IMG/VR virus record: IMGVR_UViG_3300036944_000979
Span: 1-28,703 of that record
From: a virus
Reading direction: 5' to 3' (one strand)
DNA length: 28,703 nucleotides
The position numbers were made by a program, and so were the translations under genes. The notes below the pieces were generated by a model. The model had not been told where the DNA came from and did no database searches. It worked only from the letters and a program-made list of their open reading frames with translations. Positions within the stretch are counted from its first letter, which is position 1, and each line of letters starts with the position of its first letter. Positions 6,611 to 11,957 of this stretch are shown piece after piece.

Positions 6611-6856
6611 ATGTCAAAGATTCTCAACAAGGTAGCAAAAGATTTATACGCAGAGTTCGCCTTTGAGCGTGCTATGAAGTTGGCTGGTGGCGAGAGCGTT
6701 TATGGTGACAGCACCAAAGCCTCTATCTGGTCAGAGTGCCACGACAATACCGAGATGAAGATTCTGTCTGGTATGTATCTGGTTGGTTCGTCAGCAAGAG
6801 CAGAGCGTAATCTTGCTCGCCTAGATGACAAGTTGCGAGAGGTGTTTGGTATCTAA
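6611..6856 (+). CDS. Unknown small protein
   Basis: The protein has 81 residues from ATG 6611, with GAAAGGGGA upstream. It is mostly helical, with alternating charged and hydrophobic residues and no motif. The stop overlaps the next start (TAATG), tying it to the membrane protein that follows in unit 9. Confidence 0.8.
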   Translation: MSKILNKVAKDLYAEFAFERAMKLAGGESVYGDSTKASIWSECHDNTEMKILSGMYLVGSSARAERNLARLDDKLREVFGI

Positions 6857-7191
6857 TGGCACTTAGTTATCACGAACGCAAACGCAGAGGTCAATACAAG
6901 CGTGCCGTCTATTTGAATCGAATGAATAACGCCGAACACGTAGCAGTTATGTTTCGTGGCGTGACCCTTGGTTCAGCGTTTTGTGTGGTTATGTTTCTGG
7001 TCGCTGGAGTAGACACGACATTAGAACTGATGATTTTGTTTGGAGTATTTTTTCTAGGTGGCATTAGTGCCGTAGAAGCCGAACACGTTCTTTTCCTAGC
7101 AGAGCAGAGTCGCTATCCAAAGAGTCGCCGTAGAACTATGCGGAGTGAGATTTATGATGAATGGCAAGAGTTTAGAAATAGAAAGAGTTAG
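6856..7191 (+). CDS. Small membrane protein, two TM segments
   Basis: The protein has 111 residues from ATG 6856, coupled to the previous gene. Two hydrophobic segments (about residues 34-50 and 54-72) lie between a basic N-terminus (ERKRRGQYKRAV) and a basic C-terminal tail, so both ends probably face the cytoplasm. The function is unknown; a host-membrane effector is possible. Confidence 0.85.
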   Translation: MALSYHERKRRGQYKRAVYLNRMNNAEHVAVMFRGVTLGSAFCVVMFLVAGVDTTLELMILFGVFFLGGISAVEAEHVLFLAEQSRYPKSRRRTMRSEIYDEWQEFRNRKS

Positions 7192-7213
7192 TCCCCCCCT
7201 AACACCCCCCTGA

Positions 7214-7253
7214 CCCCCACTAGGTTTACTGACATTTCCCTAGTGGGGGTTTT
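7214..7253 (+). terminator. Terminator of unit 9
   Basis: CCCCCACTAGG and CCTAGTGGGGG pair perfectly (11 bp), followed by TTTTCCCTT. A C-rich stretch precedes it. Confidence 0.85.
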
Positions 7254-7277
7254 CCCTTGCCGTTCTTTTTCGAAGCA

Positions 7278-7347
7278 TAGTTATTTTTTCTGCCAGGACA
7301 CGACACTCGTAAAAGTTCACGGGAATGTCAGTCGTGGTTGATAAACT
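7278..7347 (+). promoter_or_regulatory. Promoter module 10, weak -35
   Basis: The 14-mer is at 7278-7291 and GACACG at 7297. With the usual 27-nt gap the -35 would be the poor ACGGGA (7319), followed by ATGTCAG in the spacer and -10 TAAACT (7342-7347). The poor -35 suggests activator dependence. Confidence 0.5.
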
Positions 7348-7371
7348 TGCTCATAACAAAGGGAGGCATAA

Positions 7372-8067
7372 ATGCTAGTAAACAATAAAATGATGGCTTA
7401 CAGAACTACACCAAGTGAGAAGTTGCTAGGCACAGTCAATAAGTATGTGGTGATTGGATACTTAGAGGGCATAAAGGCGATAGTCGCCGACAGTGAGTCA
7501 TTGATTGAAGCGCAAGAGCAGTCGTTCGCAGACGCAATAGCAAAAGCCAAAAAAGAAGTTTCCGACTGGGAAGCCGAGTATGTTCAAATTCACACCAAGG
7601 CATTGAGGGCAGAACTCAAACGCAAACTAGAAGCACCAAGCAGGACGACTTACTACCTAAACGCCGAAGAGGTTCGTTTGCCGATTAGAGATGAAGTAAT
7701 GTCAGCCGAGATTGCTACTCTATTGAAGCGCCGACCAGATTCTAGAACTTACGCTATTGCGTCTGGAGAGTTGGGTGCGCCACACGACATTCAATACTCA
7801 AGAGCGTGGGCTAAGGGTAATCGCACGATAGTTGGAACTAACAGACTGACCAAGAGGCGAGTAGTTGAGTGGCAGAAGTCGCTGGATAGTTTGATTACCG
7901 ACCTAAAAGATAGAAACAAGCAAGAAGTCTATCTAGCGCAGGTAATGGAATTGAAGCAAAGCACAGCCTCGATTCTTGCTAACTGGGGCATAGATGTTCA
8001 CAGCGCAACCAAGCCAAAGCCAAAGCCAAAGCCAAAGCCAAAGAGAATGAGTAAGACTAAGAAGTAA
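7372..8067 (+). CDS. Unknown 231-residue protein with Lys-Pro tail
   Basis: It starts at ATG 7372 behind AAAGGGAGG; two further ATGs follow at codons 7 and 8. Long charged helices (about residues 45-90 and 165-195) flank a mixed middle region. The C-terminus is a tandem Lys-Pro repeat encoded by five AAGCCA units (8011-8040), ending in a basic tail. Such tails often bind nucleic acid or are disordered. Largest and only gene of unit 10; no family recognised. Confidence 0.85.
   Translation: MLVNNKMMAYRTTPSEKLLGTVNKYVVIGYLEGIKAIVADSESLIEAQEQSFADAIAKAKKEVSDWEAEYVQIHTKALRAELKRKLEAPSRTTYYLNAEEVRLPIRDEVMSAEIATLLKRRPDSRTYAIASGELGAPHDIQYSRAWAKGNRTIVGTNRLTKRRVVEWQKSLDSLITDLKDRNKQEVYLAQVMELKQSTASILANWGIDVHSATKPKPKPKPKPKRMSKTKK
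8011..8040 (+). repeat. Five tandem AAGCCA units
   Basis: A 6-bp microsatellite inside the preceding gene encodes Lys-Pro five times. Its copy number could vary by slippage without breaking the frame. Confidence 0.9.
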
Positions 8068-8084
8068 TTTTATAGTTTCGCAGA

Positions 8085-8115
8085 CCCCGTCAGAAAACTG
8101 GCGGGGTTTTCTTTT
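8085..8115 (+). terminator. Terminator of unit 10
   Basis: CCCCGTCAG and CTGGCGGGG pair (one G-T) around AAAA, followed by TTTTCTTTT. Confidence 0.9.
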
Positions 8116-8133
8116 CCGTGAATTCTTGAAGCA

Positions 8134-8228
8134 TAGTTATTTTTTCTAACGCTTCCGCAGACACGAGGAAGATGTTTGACTTTAGATGTGGTGCTAGGTA
8201 TAGTTAGTGATGTCAAGATAACTTGACA
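8134..8228 (+). promoter_or_regulatory. Promoter module 11, near-consensus
   Basis: The 14-mer is at 8134-8147 and GACACG at 8160. A 28-nt gap leads to -35 TTGACT (8176), 17 nt, -10 TATAGT (8199-8204). TGTCAAG-ATAA-CTTGACA (8211-8228) starts at the predicted +1 and would cap the RNA with a hairpin. Confidence 0.88.
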
Positions 8229-8247
8229 GAAAGTTAGGGAGAACAAA

Positions 8248-8478
8248 ATGAAGTTTTACATTCGCAGAGCAGTAGCAGGAGTTCTAGCAATTCCATTCGT
8301 AGCAGGTGCTTGGGTATTCCTTTACCTAGTGTTGCTACTGATTGGTGGAGAGCCAAACCAGACCATTAGCGAAACCTTTTTCAACGGGATTAGCATTGGC
8401 ATTATCGTTGCGGTGATGTTTACATTCTCACCGCAGTTCAACAAGTTCGTTTCATTCGTATCGGGAGAGGGTAAGTAA
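8248..8478 (+). CDS. Small membrane protein, two TM segments
   Basis: The protein has 76 residues from ATG 8248, behind TTAGGGAGA. Two hydrophobic segments (about residues 8-31 and 43-62) follow a basic N-terminus. The stop overlaps the start of a 26-codon frame (TAATG). It has no motif linking it to a known holin or exclusion family. Confidence 0.8.
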   Translation: MKFYIRRAVAGVLAIPFVAGAWVFLYLVLLLIGGEPNQTISETFFNGISIGIIVAVMFTFSPQFNKFVSFVSGEGK

Positions 8479-8558
8479 TGAGAAAGTTGCTAACAATTTT
8501 CGGGCTAGTTCAGCCCAAGGGTCGTCACGCAAAGGGGCGTGGCAGACACGCCAAATAG
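8478..8558 (+). CDS. Basic 26-residue peptide
   Basis: ATG 8478 overlaps the stop of the membrane protein, the same coupling used by longer pairs in this array. The peptide starts MRKLLTIFGLVQ and ends with a Lys/Arg/His-rich tail in which GRHAK occurs twice. One short hydrophobic segment plus a basic tail suggests membrane association. It lies before the unit's terminator, so it is transcribed. It could also be a chance frame. Confidence 0.55.
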   Translation: MRKLLTIFGLVQPKGRHAKGRGRHAK

Positions 8559-8603
8559 AGTTGTCCCCTAACAACAAACACACAACTGAATAACCCCCAA
8601 GTC

Positions 8604-8642
8604 AAACCCTCGTAGGCTAATCGCTTGCGAGGGTTTTTCTTT
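8604..8642 (+). terminator. Terminator of unit 11
   Basis: AAACCCTCG and CGAGGGTTT pair around a loop of about 15 nt, followed by TTCTTTT. Confidence 0.85.
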
Positions 8643-8662
8643 TGCCGTTGCGTTGCGTAGAG

Positions 8663-8750
8663 TAGTTATTTTTTCTGCGGCGTGCTGAACTTTTCACGGA
8701 AGTTTGATAGTTGCTTATACCTGAGGTATGTGGTAAGTTTGGACTATCAA
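8663..8750 (+). promoter_or_regulatory. Promoter module 12
   Basis: The 14-mer is at 8663-8676. Two promoter readings are possible: TTGATA (8704, gap 27) with TATGTG (8727), or TTGCTT (8711) with TAAGTT (8734), each with 17 nt. ATACC-TGA-GGTAT (8717-8729) lies in the spacer, and TTGATAGT (8704) pairs with ACTATCAA (8743-8750). Confidence 0.65.
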
Positions 8751-8766
8751 GAAAGGGGAAGCGATT

Positions 8767-8982
8767 ATGGCAAAGCCAAGCGTTTCAGAAGTAAAAGTGT
8801 GGGACACGGTTTACGCAAGCGAACTAGTTGAACTGGCAGTCGGGACTGCCGAGTTTCCAGAGGACTACTGGCGTATGACAGATGTGACTACTGGCAAGAA
8901 GAAGTATTTCTATGGTGAGTCTGCGTGGAGCGATTCACGCCGAGAAGCAAGCGACCTAGATTTCGGAGCGTGGGCAGTATGA
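8767..8982 (+). CDS. Unknown small protein
   Basis: The protein has 71 residues from ATG 8767, behind AAAGGGGAAG. It is Trp-rich (VWDTVYASE, YWRMTDVTTGKKKYFYG, GAWAV) and probably a small beta fold. Its last codons overlap the next gene as GTATGA. First of five genes in unit 12. Confidence 0.8.
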   Translation: MAKPSVSEVKVWDTVYASELVELAVGTAEFPEDYWRMTDVTTGKKKYFYGESAWSDSRREASDLDFGAWAV

Positions 8983-9152
8983 ACGAGTTGAAGCGTTGCC
9001 CTAAGTGCGCTGGATACATTCCGAACAACAAGACCCCAGGGCTATACCCCGGTGCGATTTCACGCCGAGACAACACGACAGAGATTTGTTCAGCGTGCGG
9101 GACAATGGAAGCCCTTGAAGATTTCTTCGAGCGTGAAAAGGTTGGTGCGTAA
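8979..9152 (+). CDS. Small zinc-ribbon protein
   Basis: The protein has 57 residues from ATG 8979, overlapping the previous stop by four bases (ATGA). CPKC and CSAC pairs are separated by about 27 residues, the spacing of a zinc ribbon. The open frame runs 18 codons further upstream but lies inside the preceding gene. Partner and target are unknown. Confidence 0.8.
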   Translation: MNELKRCPKCAGYIPNNKTPGLYPGAISRRDNTTEICSACGTMEALEDFFEREKVGA

Positions 9153-9313
9153 TGGCTCAGATTATTTTGAAGACTCTCAAAGAGCAGACAACTTGCTACA
9201 AGTGTGAAGCAAAGATTGAAGCAATAGTTGGGCAGGTTCACCCCCTATGTGACGATTGCCAGAATGATTTTGACGATTGGCTACAACACGAGATGGGAAT
9301 GTTGGGTTCGTAA
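9152..9313 (+). CDS. Small zinc-ribbon protein
   Basis: The protein has 53 residues from ATG 9152 (TAATG overlap). CYKC and CDDC pairs about 18 residues apart form a compact zinc knuckle; the tail (DFDDWLQHEMG) is acidic. It is a third zinc-ribbon type in the array, in tandem with the preceding gene. Function unknown. Confidence 0.75.
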   Translation: MAQIILKTLKEQTTCYKCEAKIEAIVGQVHPLCDDCQNDFDDWLQHEMGMLGS

Positions 9314-9600
9314 TGAGTAATCTAACCATTCGCCAAAAAGAGATTCAGCGACTTGAAGAACTATTGGAGTTCTATAAGACTCACCTGACTATGGAAGATT
9401 TGGCAAAAAGATACAAAGTCACCGTTCACACCGTTTCAAAGTGGAGGACTCTCTATCGAGATTTCCCTAAAGCAGTAGAGCGAAACATTTCGTCAAGCGG
9501 ATTCAAGGGAGCGCAAAGTCTAAGACGCGCGACAGATGTAGACGAGTGGTTGGCGGTTAGGCGATTCCATAATCCTAATTTTGGAAGAGGCAGGAAGTAG
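9313..9600 (+). CDS. HTH protein, excisionase/AlpA-like
   Basis: The protein has 95 residues from ATG 9313 (TAATG overlap). Residues about 26-50 (TMEDLAKRYKVTVHTVSKWR) form an HTH, followed by DFPKAV and TDVDEWLAVRR. This order matches small winged-helix proteins of the AlpA/Xis/MerR-like type. It could regulate the array or act in recombination, but no integrase is present in the window. Fourth gene of unit 12. Confidence 0.75.
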   Translation: MSNLTIRQKEIQRLEELLEFYKTHLTMEDLAKRYKVTVHTVSKWRTLYRDFPKAVERNISSSGFKGAQSLRRATDVDEWLAVRRFHNPNFGRGRK

Positions 9601-9605
9601 AGAGT

Positions 9606-9809
9606 ATGTCTAGACAAGTCCATTTCGTTGTCACCGTTGATTTAGATTCAGGTGTGCCGTTCATAGATGATGAAACATTCATAGCAAGGTTCGGCAAAGA
9701 CGAACGAGTTTGGGATTCAGAGACGAACGAATGGCGCGAGGAAGATTATGAGACAGAGTATCTTCCTGCGTTAGAGATTCTCAACACAGTCCCGTTAGCA
9801 AAAGAATAG
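9606..9809 (+). CDS. Unknown acidic small protein
   Basis: The protein has 67 residues from ATG 9606, five bases after the previous stop, with a modest AGAGAG site. A beta-type N-terminus (VHFVVTVDLDSG) is followed by an acidic, Trp-containing region. Last gene of unit 12. Confidence 0.75.
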   Translation: MSRQVHFVVTVDLDSGVPFIDDETFIARFGKDERVWDSETNEWREEDYETEYLPALEILNTVPLAKE

Positions 9810-9831
9810 ATTTAGTCCCCCCTAAAGAGAG

Positions 9832-9863
9832 AGCGTCTGCCGAAAGGCAGGCGTTCTTTTTTT
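9832..9863 (+). terminator. Terminator of unit 12
   Basis: GCGTCTGCC and GGCAGGCGT pair (with one G-T) around GAAA, followed by TCTTTTTTT. Confidence 0.9.
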
Positions 9864-9881
9864 GTCTGCGGTGCGAGGGCG

Positions 9882-9965
9882 TAGTTATTTTTTCTGGCAG
9901 AGGCGACACACCAGCAAAGACGATTTGCTTTTTGTTTTGGCATAGGCTATGCTGATTACATCAGC
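9882..9965 (+). promoter_or_regulatory. Promoter module 13
   Basis: The 14-mer is at 9882-9895 and CGACACA at 9904. A 29-nt gap leads to -35 TTGCTT (9925), 17 nt, -10 TATGCT (9948-9953). GCTGAT-TAC-ATCAGC (9951-9965) begins inside the -10. Confidence 0.85.
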
Positions 9966-9996
9966 CAAAAGGTTGAACAAATGAAAGGGATACAAA

Positions 9997-10353
9997 ATGT
10001 CAGTAGCAGTAAACACCCAGACCACCAAGACCACCAAGGCAACCAAGGCAACCAAGGTTGTCCTTGAGCAGGTAAAGCAGTTGGTTGAAGTTCGTGCCGA
10101 GATTGCTCGCCTAGAGAAGATGAAGGTCGCCTTGACCGCCCAGATTGAGGGCGTGTTCGGTGTGGACAAGGACAGCAAGACCAGCGAGTTCGACACCTTG
10201 ACCCACAACGGCATTGAGTTCGCTCGCATTGACCTACGAGTTCGCAAGGGCGTAGACACCGAGAAGTTGGCGGTCGATTACCCAGAGGCTTACGAGGCTT
10301 GCTTTGACCCAGAGATGACCAAGTATTTCCAGATTGTGAGCCTCTACAAGTAA
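9997..10353 (+). CDS. Small phage protein, paralog of the gene at 1609
   Basis: The protein has 118 residues from ATG 9997, behind GAAAGGGATAC. The N-terminus is a low-complexity Thr/Lys repeat (TTKTTKATKATK). A charged helix follows, then LTHNGIEFARI, VDTEKL and YPEAYEACFD, which align with the gene at 1609. The HNG-E-A pattern followed by V-D-x-x-x-L and P-E-x-Y-E-A-C defines the shared domain. Single gene of unit 13; role unknown. Confidence 0.85.
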   Translation: MSVAVNTQTTKTTKATKATKVVLEQVKQLVEVRAEIARLEKMKVALTAQIEGVFGVDKDSKTSEFDTLTHNGIEFARIDLRVRKGVDTEKLAVDYPEAYEACFDPEMTKYFQIVSLYK

Positions 10354-10368
10354 GCCACCAAGCGAAAG

Positions 10369-10400
10369 CCCCAGCCCGAAAGGGTTGGGGTTTTTTCTTT
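10369..10400 (+). terminator. Terminator of unit 13
   Basis: CCCCAGCCC and GGGTTGGGG pair around GAAA, followed by T6CTTT. Confidence 0.9.
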
Positions 10401-10421
10401 GCCGGTCGGGGTCGGAGGGTG

Positions 10422-10517
10422 TAGTTATTTTTTCTAGCGTGTCGTGGCGTGTGGGCGAGGCAACTTGACTTTTATGATGAATGTAGTAGGCTACTTATGT
10501 AGCCAGAAAGTCTGGCT
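10422..10517 (+). promoter_or_regulatory. Promoter module 14 with two inverted repeats
   Basis: The 14-mer is at 10422-10435, followed by CGTGTCG, the GACACG word reversed. A 29-nt gap leads to -35 TTGACT (10465), 16 nt, -10 TAGGCT (10487-10492). GGCTAC-TTAT-GTAGCC (10489-10504) overlaps the -10; AGCCAGA-AAG-TCTGGCT (10501-10517) could be an RNA 5' hairpin. Confidence 0.85.
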
Positions 10518-10533
10518 CGAAAGGGGATACAAA

Positions 10534-10773
10534 ATGACCGCAACACTAACCACCAACGACATCGCAACTGTTGTTTGCGAAGTTGTAAACATCAAGACTG
10601 GCAAGACCATCGAGCCAACCTTTGAGGCTTATGGCTACGAGAAGTTTCAGGAGTTCGTATCGTTCTACCGAGTCGGTCGCTTTGAGGACAGCATTGTCTG
10701 GGTTCGTGGCTACGGCTATGAGAACGGACAGCGTGTGTGCCTAGCCACCGAGTTCATTGGTGTGCCAGCATAA
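10534..10773 (+). CDS. Unknown small protein
   Basis: The protein has 79 residues from ATG 10534, behind GAAAGGGGATAC. The frame extends 30 codons upstream through the promoter, which is rejected. It is probably a beta-rich fold with aromatic residues (AYGYEKFQEFVSFYRVG, WVRGYGYENGQ). Single gene of unit 14. Confidence 0.8.
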   Translation: MTATLTTNDIATVVCEVVNIKTGKTIEPTFEAYGYEKFQEFVSFYRVGRFEDSIVWVRGYGYENGQRVCLATEFIGVPA

Positions 10774-10790
10774 CTTTTCACGAGAGATGA

Positions 10791-10822
10791 AACCCTTGCC
10801 TACGGGCAGGGGTTTTTCTTTT
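10791..10822 (+). terminator. Terminator of unit 14
   Basis: AACCCTTGCC and GGCAGGGGTT pair around a UACG tetraloop, followed by TTTCTTTT. Confidence 0.9.
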
Positions 10823-10841
10823 GCCGTCCTGCCTTGGGGCA

Positions 10842-10924
10842 TAGTTATTTTTTCTGGCGACCACCGTGCTTGGTGTGGCGGTTTGCTTTTTGCCGTGTCC
10901 CGTTGTAGGCTGGTGCCAACCAGC
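10842..10924 (+). promoter_or_regulatory. Promoter module 15
   Basis: The 14-mer is at 10842-10855. A 27-nt gap leads to -35 TTGCTT (10883), 17 nt, -10 TAGGCT (10906-10911). GCTGGT-GCCA-ACCAGC (10909-10924) begins inside the -10. Confidence 0.85.
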
Positions 10925-10957
10925 AAGGGGCTGGGGTTCAACCTAAGGGGTTTTCAA

Positions 10958-11215
10958 ATGTCAGTTTCAACCGCAAATTCAGTTCGTATCCGTGGCGGAG
11001 TCAAGGGCTCTGGCGAGGTCGTTGTCTACATCGAGTCAGCCGATGACGTGCTTGGCGCGTATGAGTCATACCACGAGGATGGCGCAAGCCTAGAGGAGGG
11101 CTACGCCTATGTCGTTGCCGAGGCTGGGCTGGAGGGTGTCGCCCCTGCGTTCGACACTCTGCCGAACATTCGTGGCTGGGTGCGTGAGATTGACTTCGTT
11201 CTAGTCTTGCCGTAA
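10958..11215 (+). CDS. Unknown small protein
   Basis: The protein has 85 residues from ATG 10958, with AAGGGG seven bases upstream; the longer frame from 10757 crosses the previous gene, terminator and promoter and is rejected. It is acidic, with a beta-type start (VRIRGGVKGSGEVVVYIE) and a hydrophobic end (VREIDFVLVLP). Last gene of the array, unit 15. Confidence 0.8.
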   Translation: MSVSTANSVRIRGGVKGSGEVVVYIESADDVLGAYESYHEDGASLEEGYAYVVAEAGLEGVAPAFDTLPNIRGWVREIDFVLVLP

Positions 11216-11957
11216 GCCCTACAGAGAGACCCCCCCCTAGCCCTAGGCTGGGGGGTTTTTTCTTGCCGTGTGCCGTAATAGCCATTCCAGCCTTTTGCCG
11301 TAGCCAGAATAGGCTGGGCATAGCAGGGCTCATCAGCGCCCATTGAGCCAGATACAGACCCCCCCGCCCCCCTATCAGGCGCAGGCAGGGGGTTGCGTGA
11401 CATCCACCCCCTCAGCGGAGTCAGACGGCCTCAGGAGGGCTTGGAGGGGTGTCTGTAAGTATTTCCCTCAGGACAGCCCGTCAGCGCCCCTAGGAGGGCT
11501 TGGAGATACTTGACTAGTATCAGACACCTAACCCACCAGCCAGCCCCTCACAGACCCCCTCAGAGGCCAGGCAGTTCTAGCCCCCTTGACTAGCCCCCTT
11601 AGACTAGACACTCAGACTTAGACCTAGACCCCCCTAGACAAACTTTTATTCTTTGATTCAAGAAAAAATAATTTATTTTTCTAGCCCCCCTAGACAAAAG
11701 TTGTCTAGCCCCCCTTGACAGTTTCTGACTAGACCCCCTCGATTTTAGGAAACAAATTAGGCCTTGCCCGAAAACATGTCGCTGCCTTCTCACCCGTCAA
11801 AAGCAGTTAGCGTTAAGGTACTAAACCCTCCTCTCCGTACACCCCCCCCCCTCTCTTTTTAAAAAACTACCCCACCCCCCTGTTTTTAAACGCACTAAAA
11901 ATTTCCAAAAAATTTTTTAAAAAATAAACGCCCCTACTTCACACTAAACTGAATCGT
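11216..11957 (+). other. Long non-coding region with C-runs and CTAG repeats
   Basis: After a terminator (11230-11264), about 700 nt hold no believable gene. They contain runs of 5-10 C, a direct repeat AGGAGGGCTTGGAG (11433 and 11492), a dyad GATACT-TGACT-AGTATC (11505-11521), about ten CTAG sites between 11500 and 11740 mostly next to CCCCC, a hairpin CTAGACAA-AAG-TTGTCTAG (11690-11708), and AT-rich blocks at about 11640-11680 and 11855-11935 with the palindrome AAAAAATTTTTT (11907). Repeats beside AT-rich DNA fit an origin, terminus or control region; none is proven. Confidence 0.6.
11230..11264 (+). terminator. Terminator closing the small-gene array
   Basis: CCCCCCTAGCC pairs with GGCTGGGGGG, followed by T6CTT. 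Unlike the others it is not followed by the 14-mer element. Confidence 0.85.

Larger units (their letters stand above)
1493..10855 (+). repeat. 15 dispersed copies of TAGTTATTTTTTCT
   Basis: Exact copies start at 1493, 2007, 2828, 3467, 3970, 4652, 5567, 5991, 6516, 7278, 8134, 8663, 9882, 10422 and 10842, all on the + strand and all between genes. Fourteen lie 16-24 nt past the T-run of a terminator, and most lie 27-29 nt before a sigmaA-like -35 box. The first copy has no terminator close upstream, and the last terminator of the array (11230-11264) has no copy after it, so the element belongs with the downstream promoter. A looser GACACG word follows 4-12 nt later in many copies. The T6 run is an A-tract on the other strand and may bend DNA. 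Function is unknown. Confidence 0.95.

Noticed and set aside
1493-10855. CRISPR or integron-type array
   Set aside because: The repeats are 14 bp and 0.4-1.2 kb apart with genes between, without palindromic attC sites or spacers; no cas gene or integrase is present.
1493-10855. 14-mer as part of the terminators
   Set aside because: Copy 1 has no terminator close upstream and the last array terminator has no copy downstream, while the distance to the -35 is nearly constant.
11505-11521. GATACTTGACTAG, similar to the mycobacteriophage L5 stoperator GATACTTGTCAAG
   Set aside because: Only one copy was seen, it is not a full match and no cognate repressor is recognised.
11265-11957. Protein genes in the C-rich block (minus-strand frames near 11001-11403 and 11599-11793)
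   Set aside because: Pro/Arg/Ser-rich or low-complexity translations, no start context, partly opposite a real gene.
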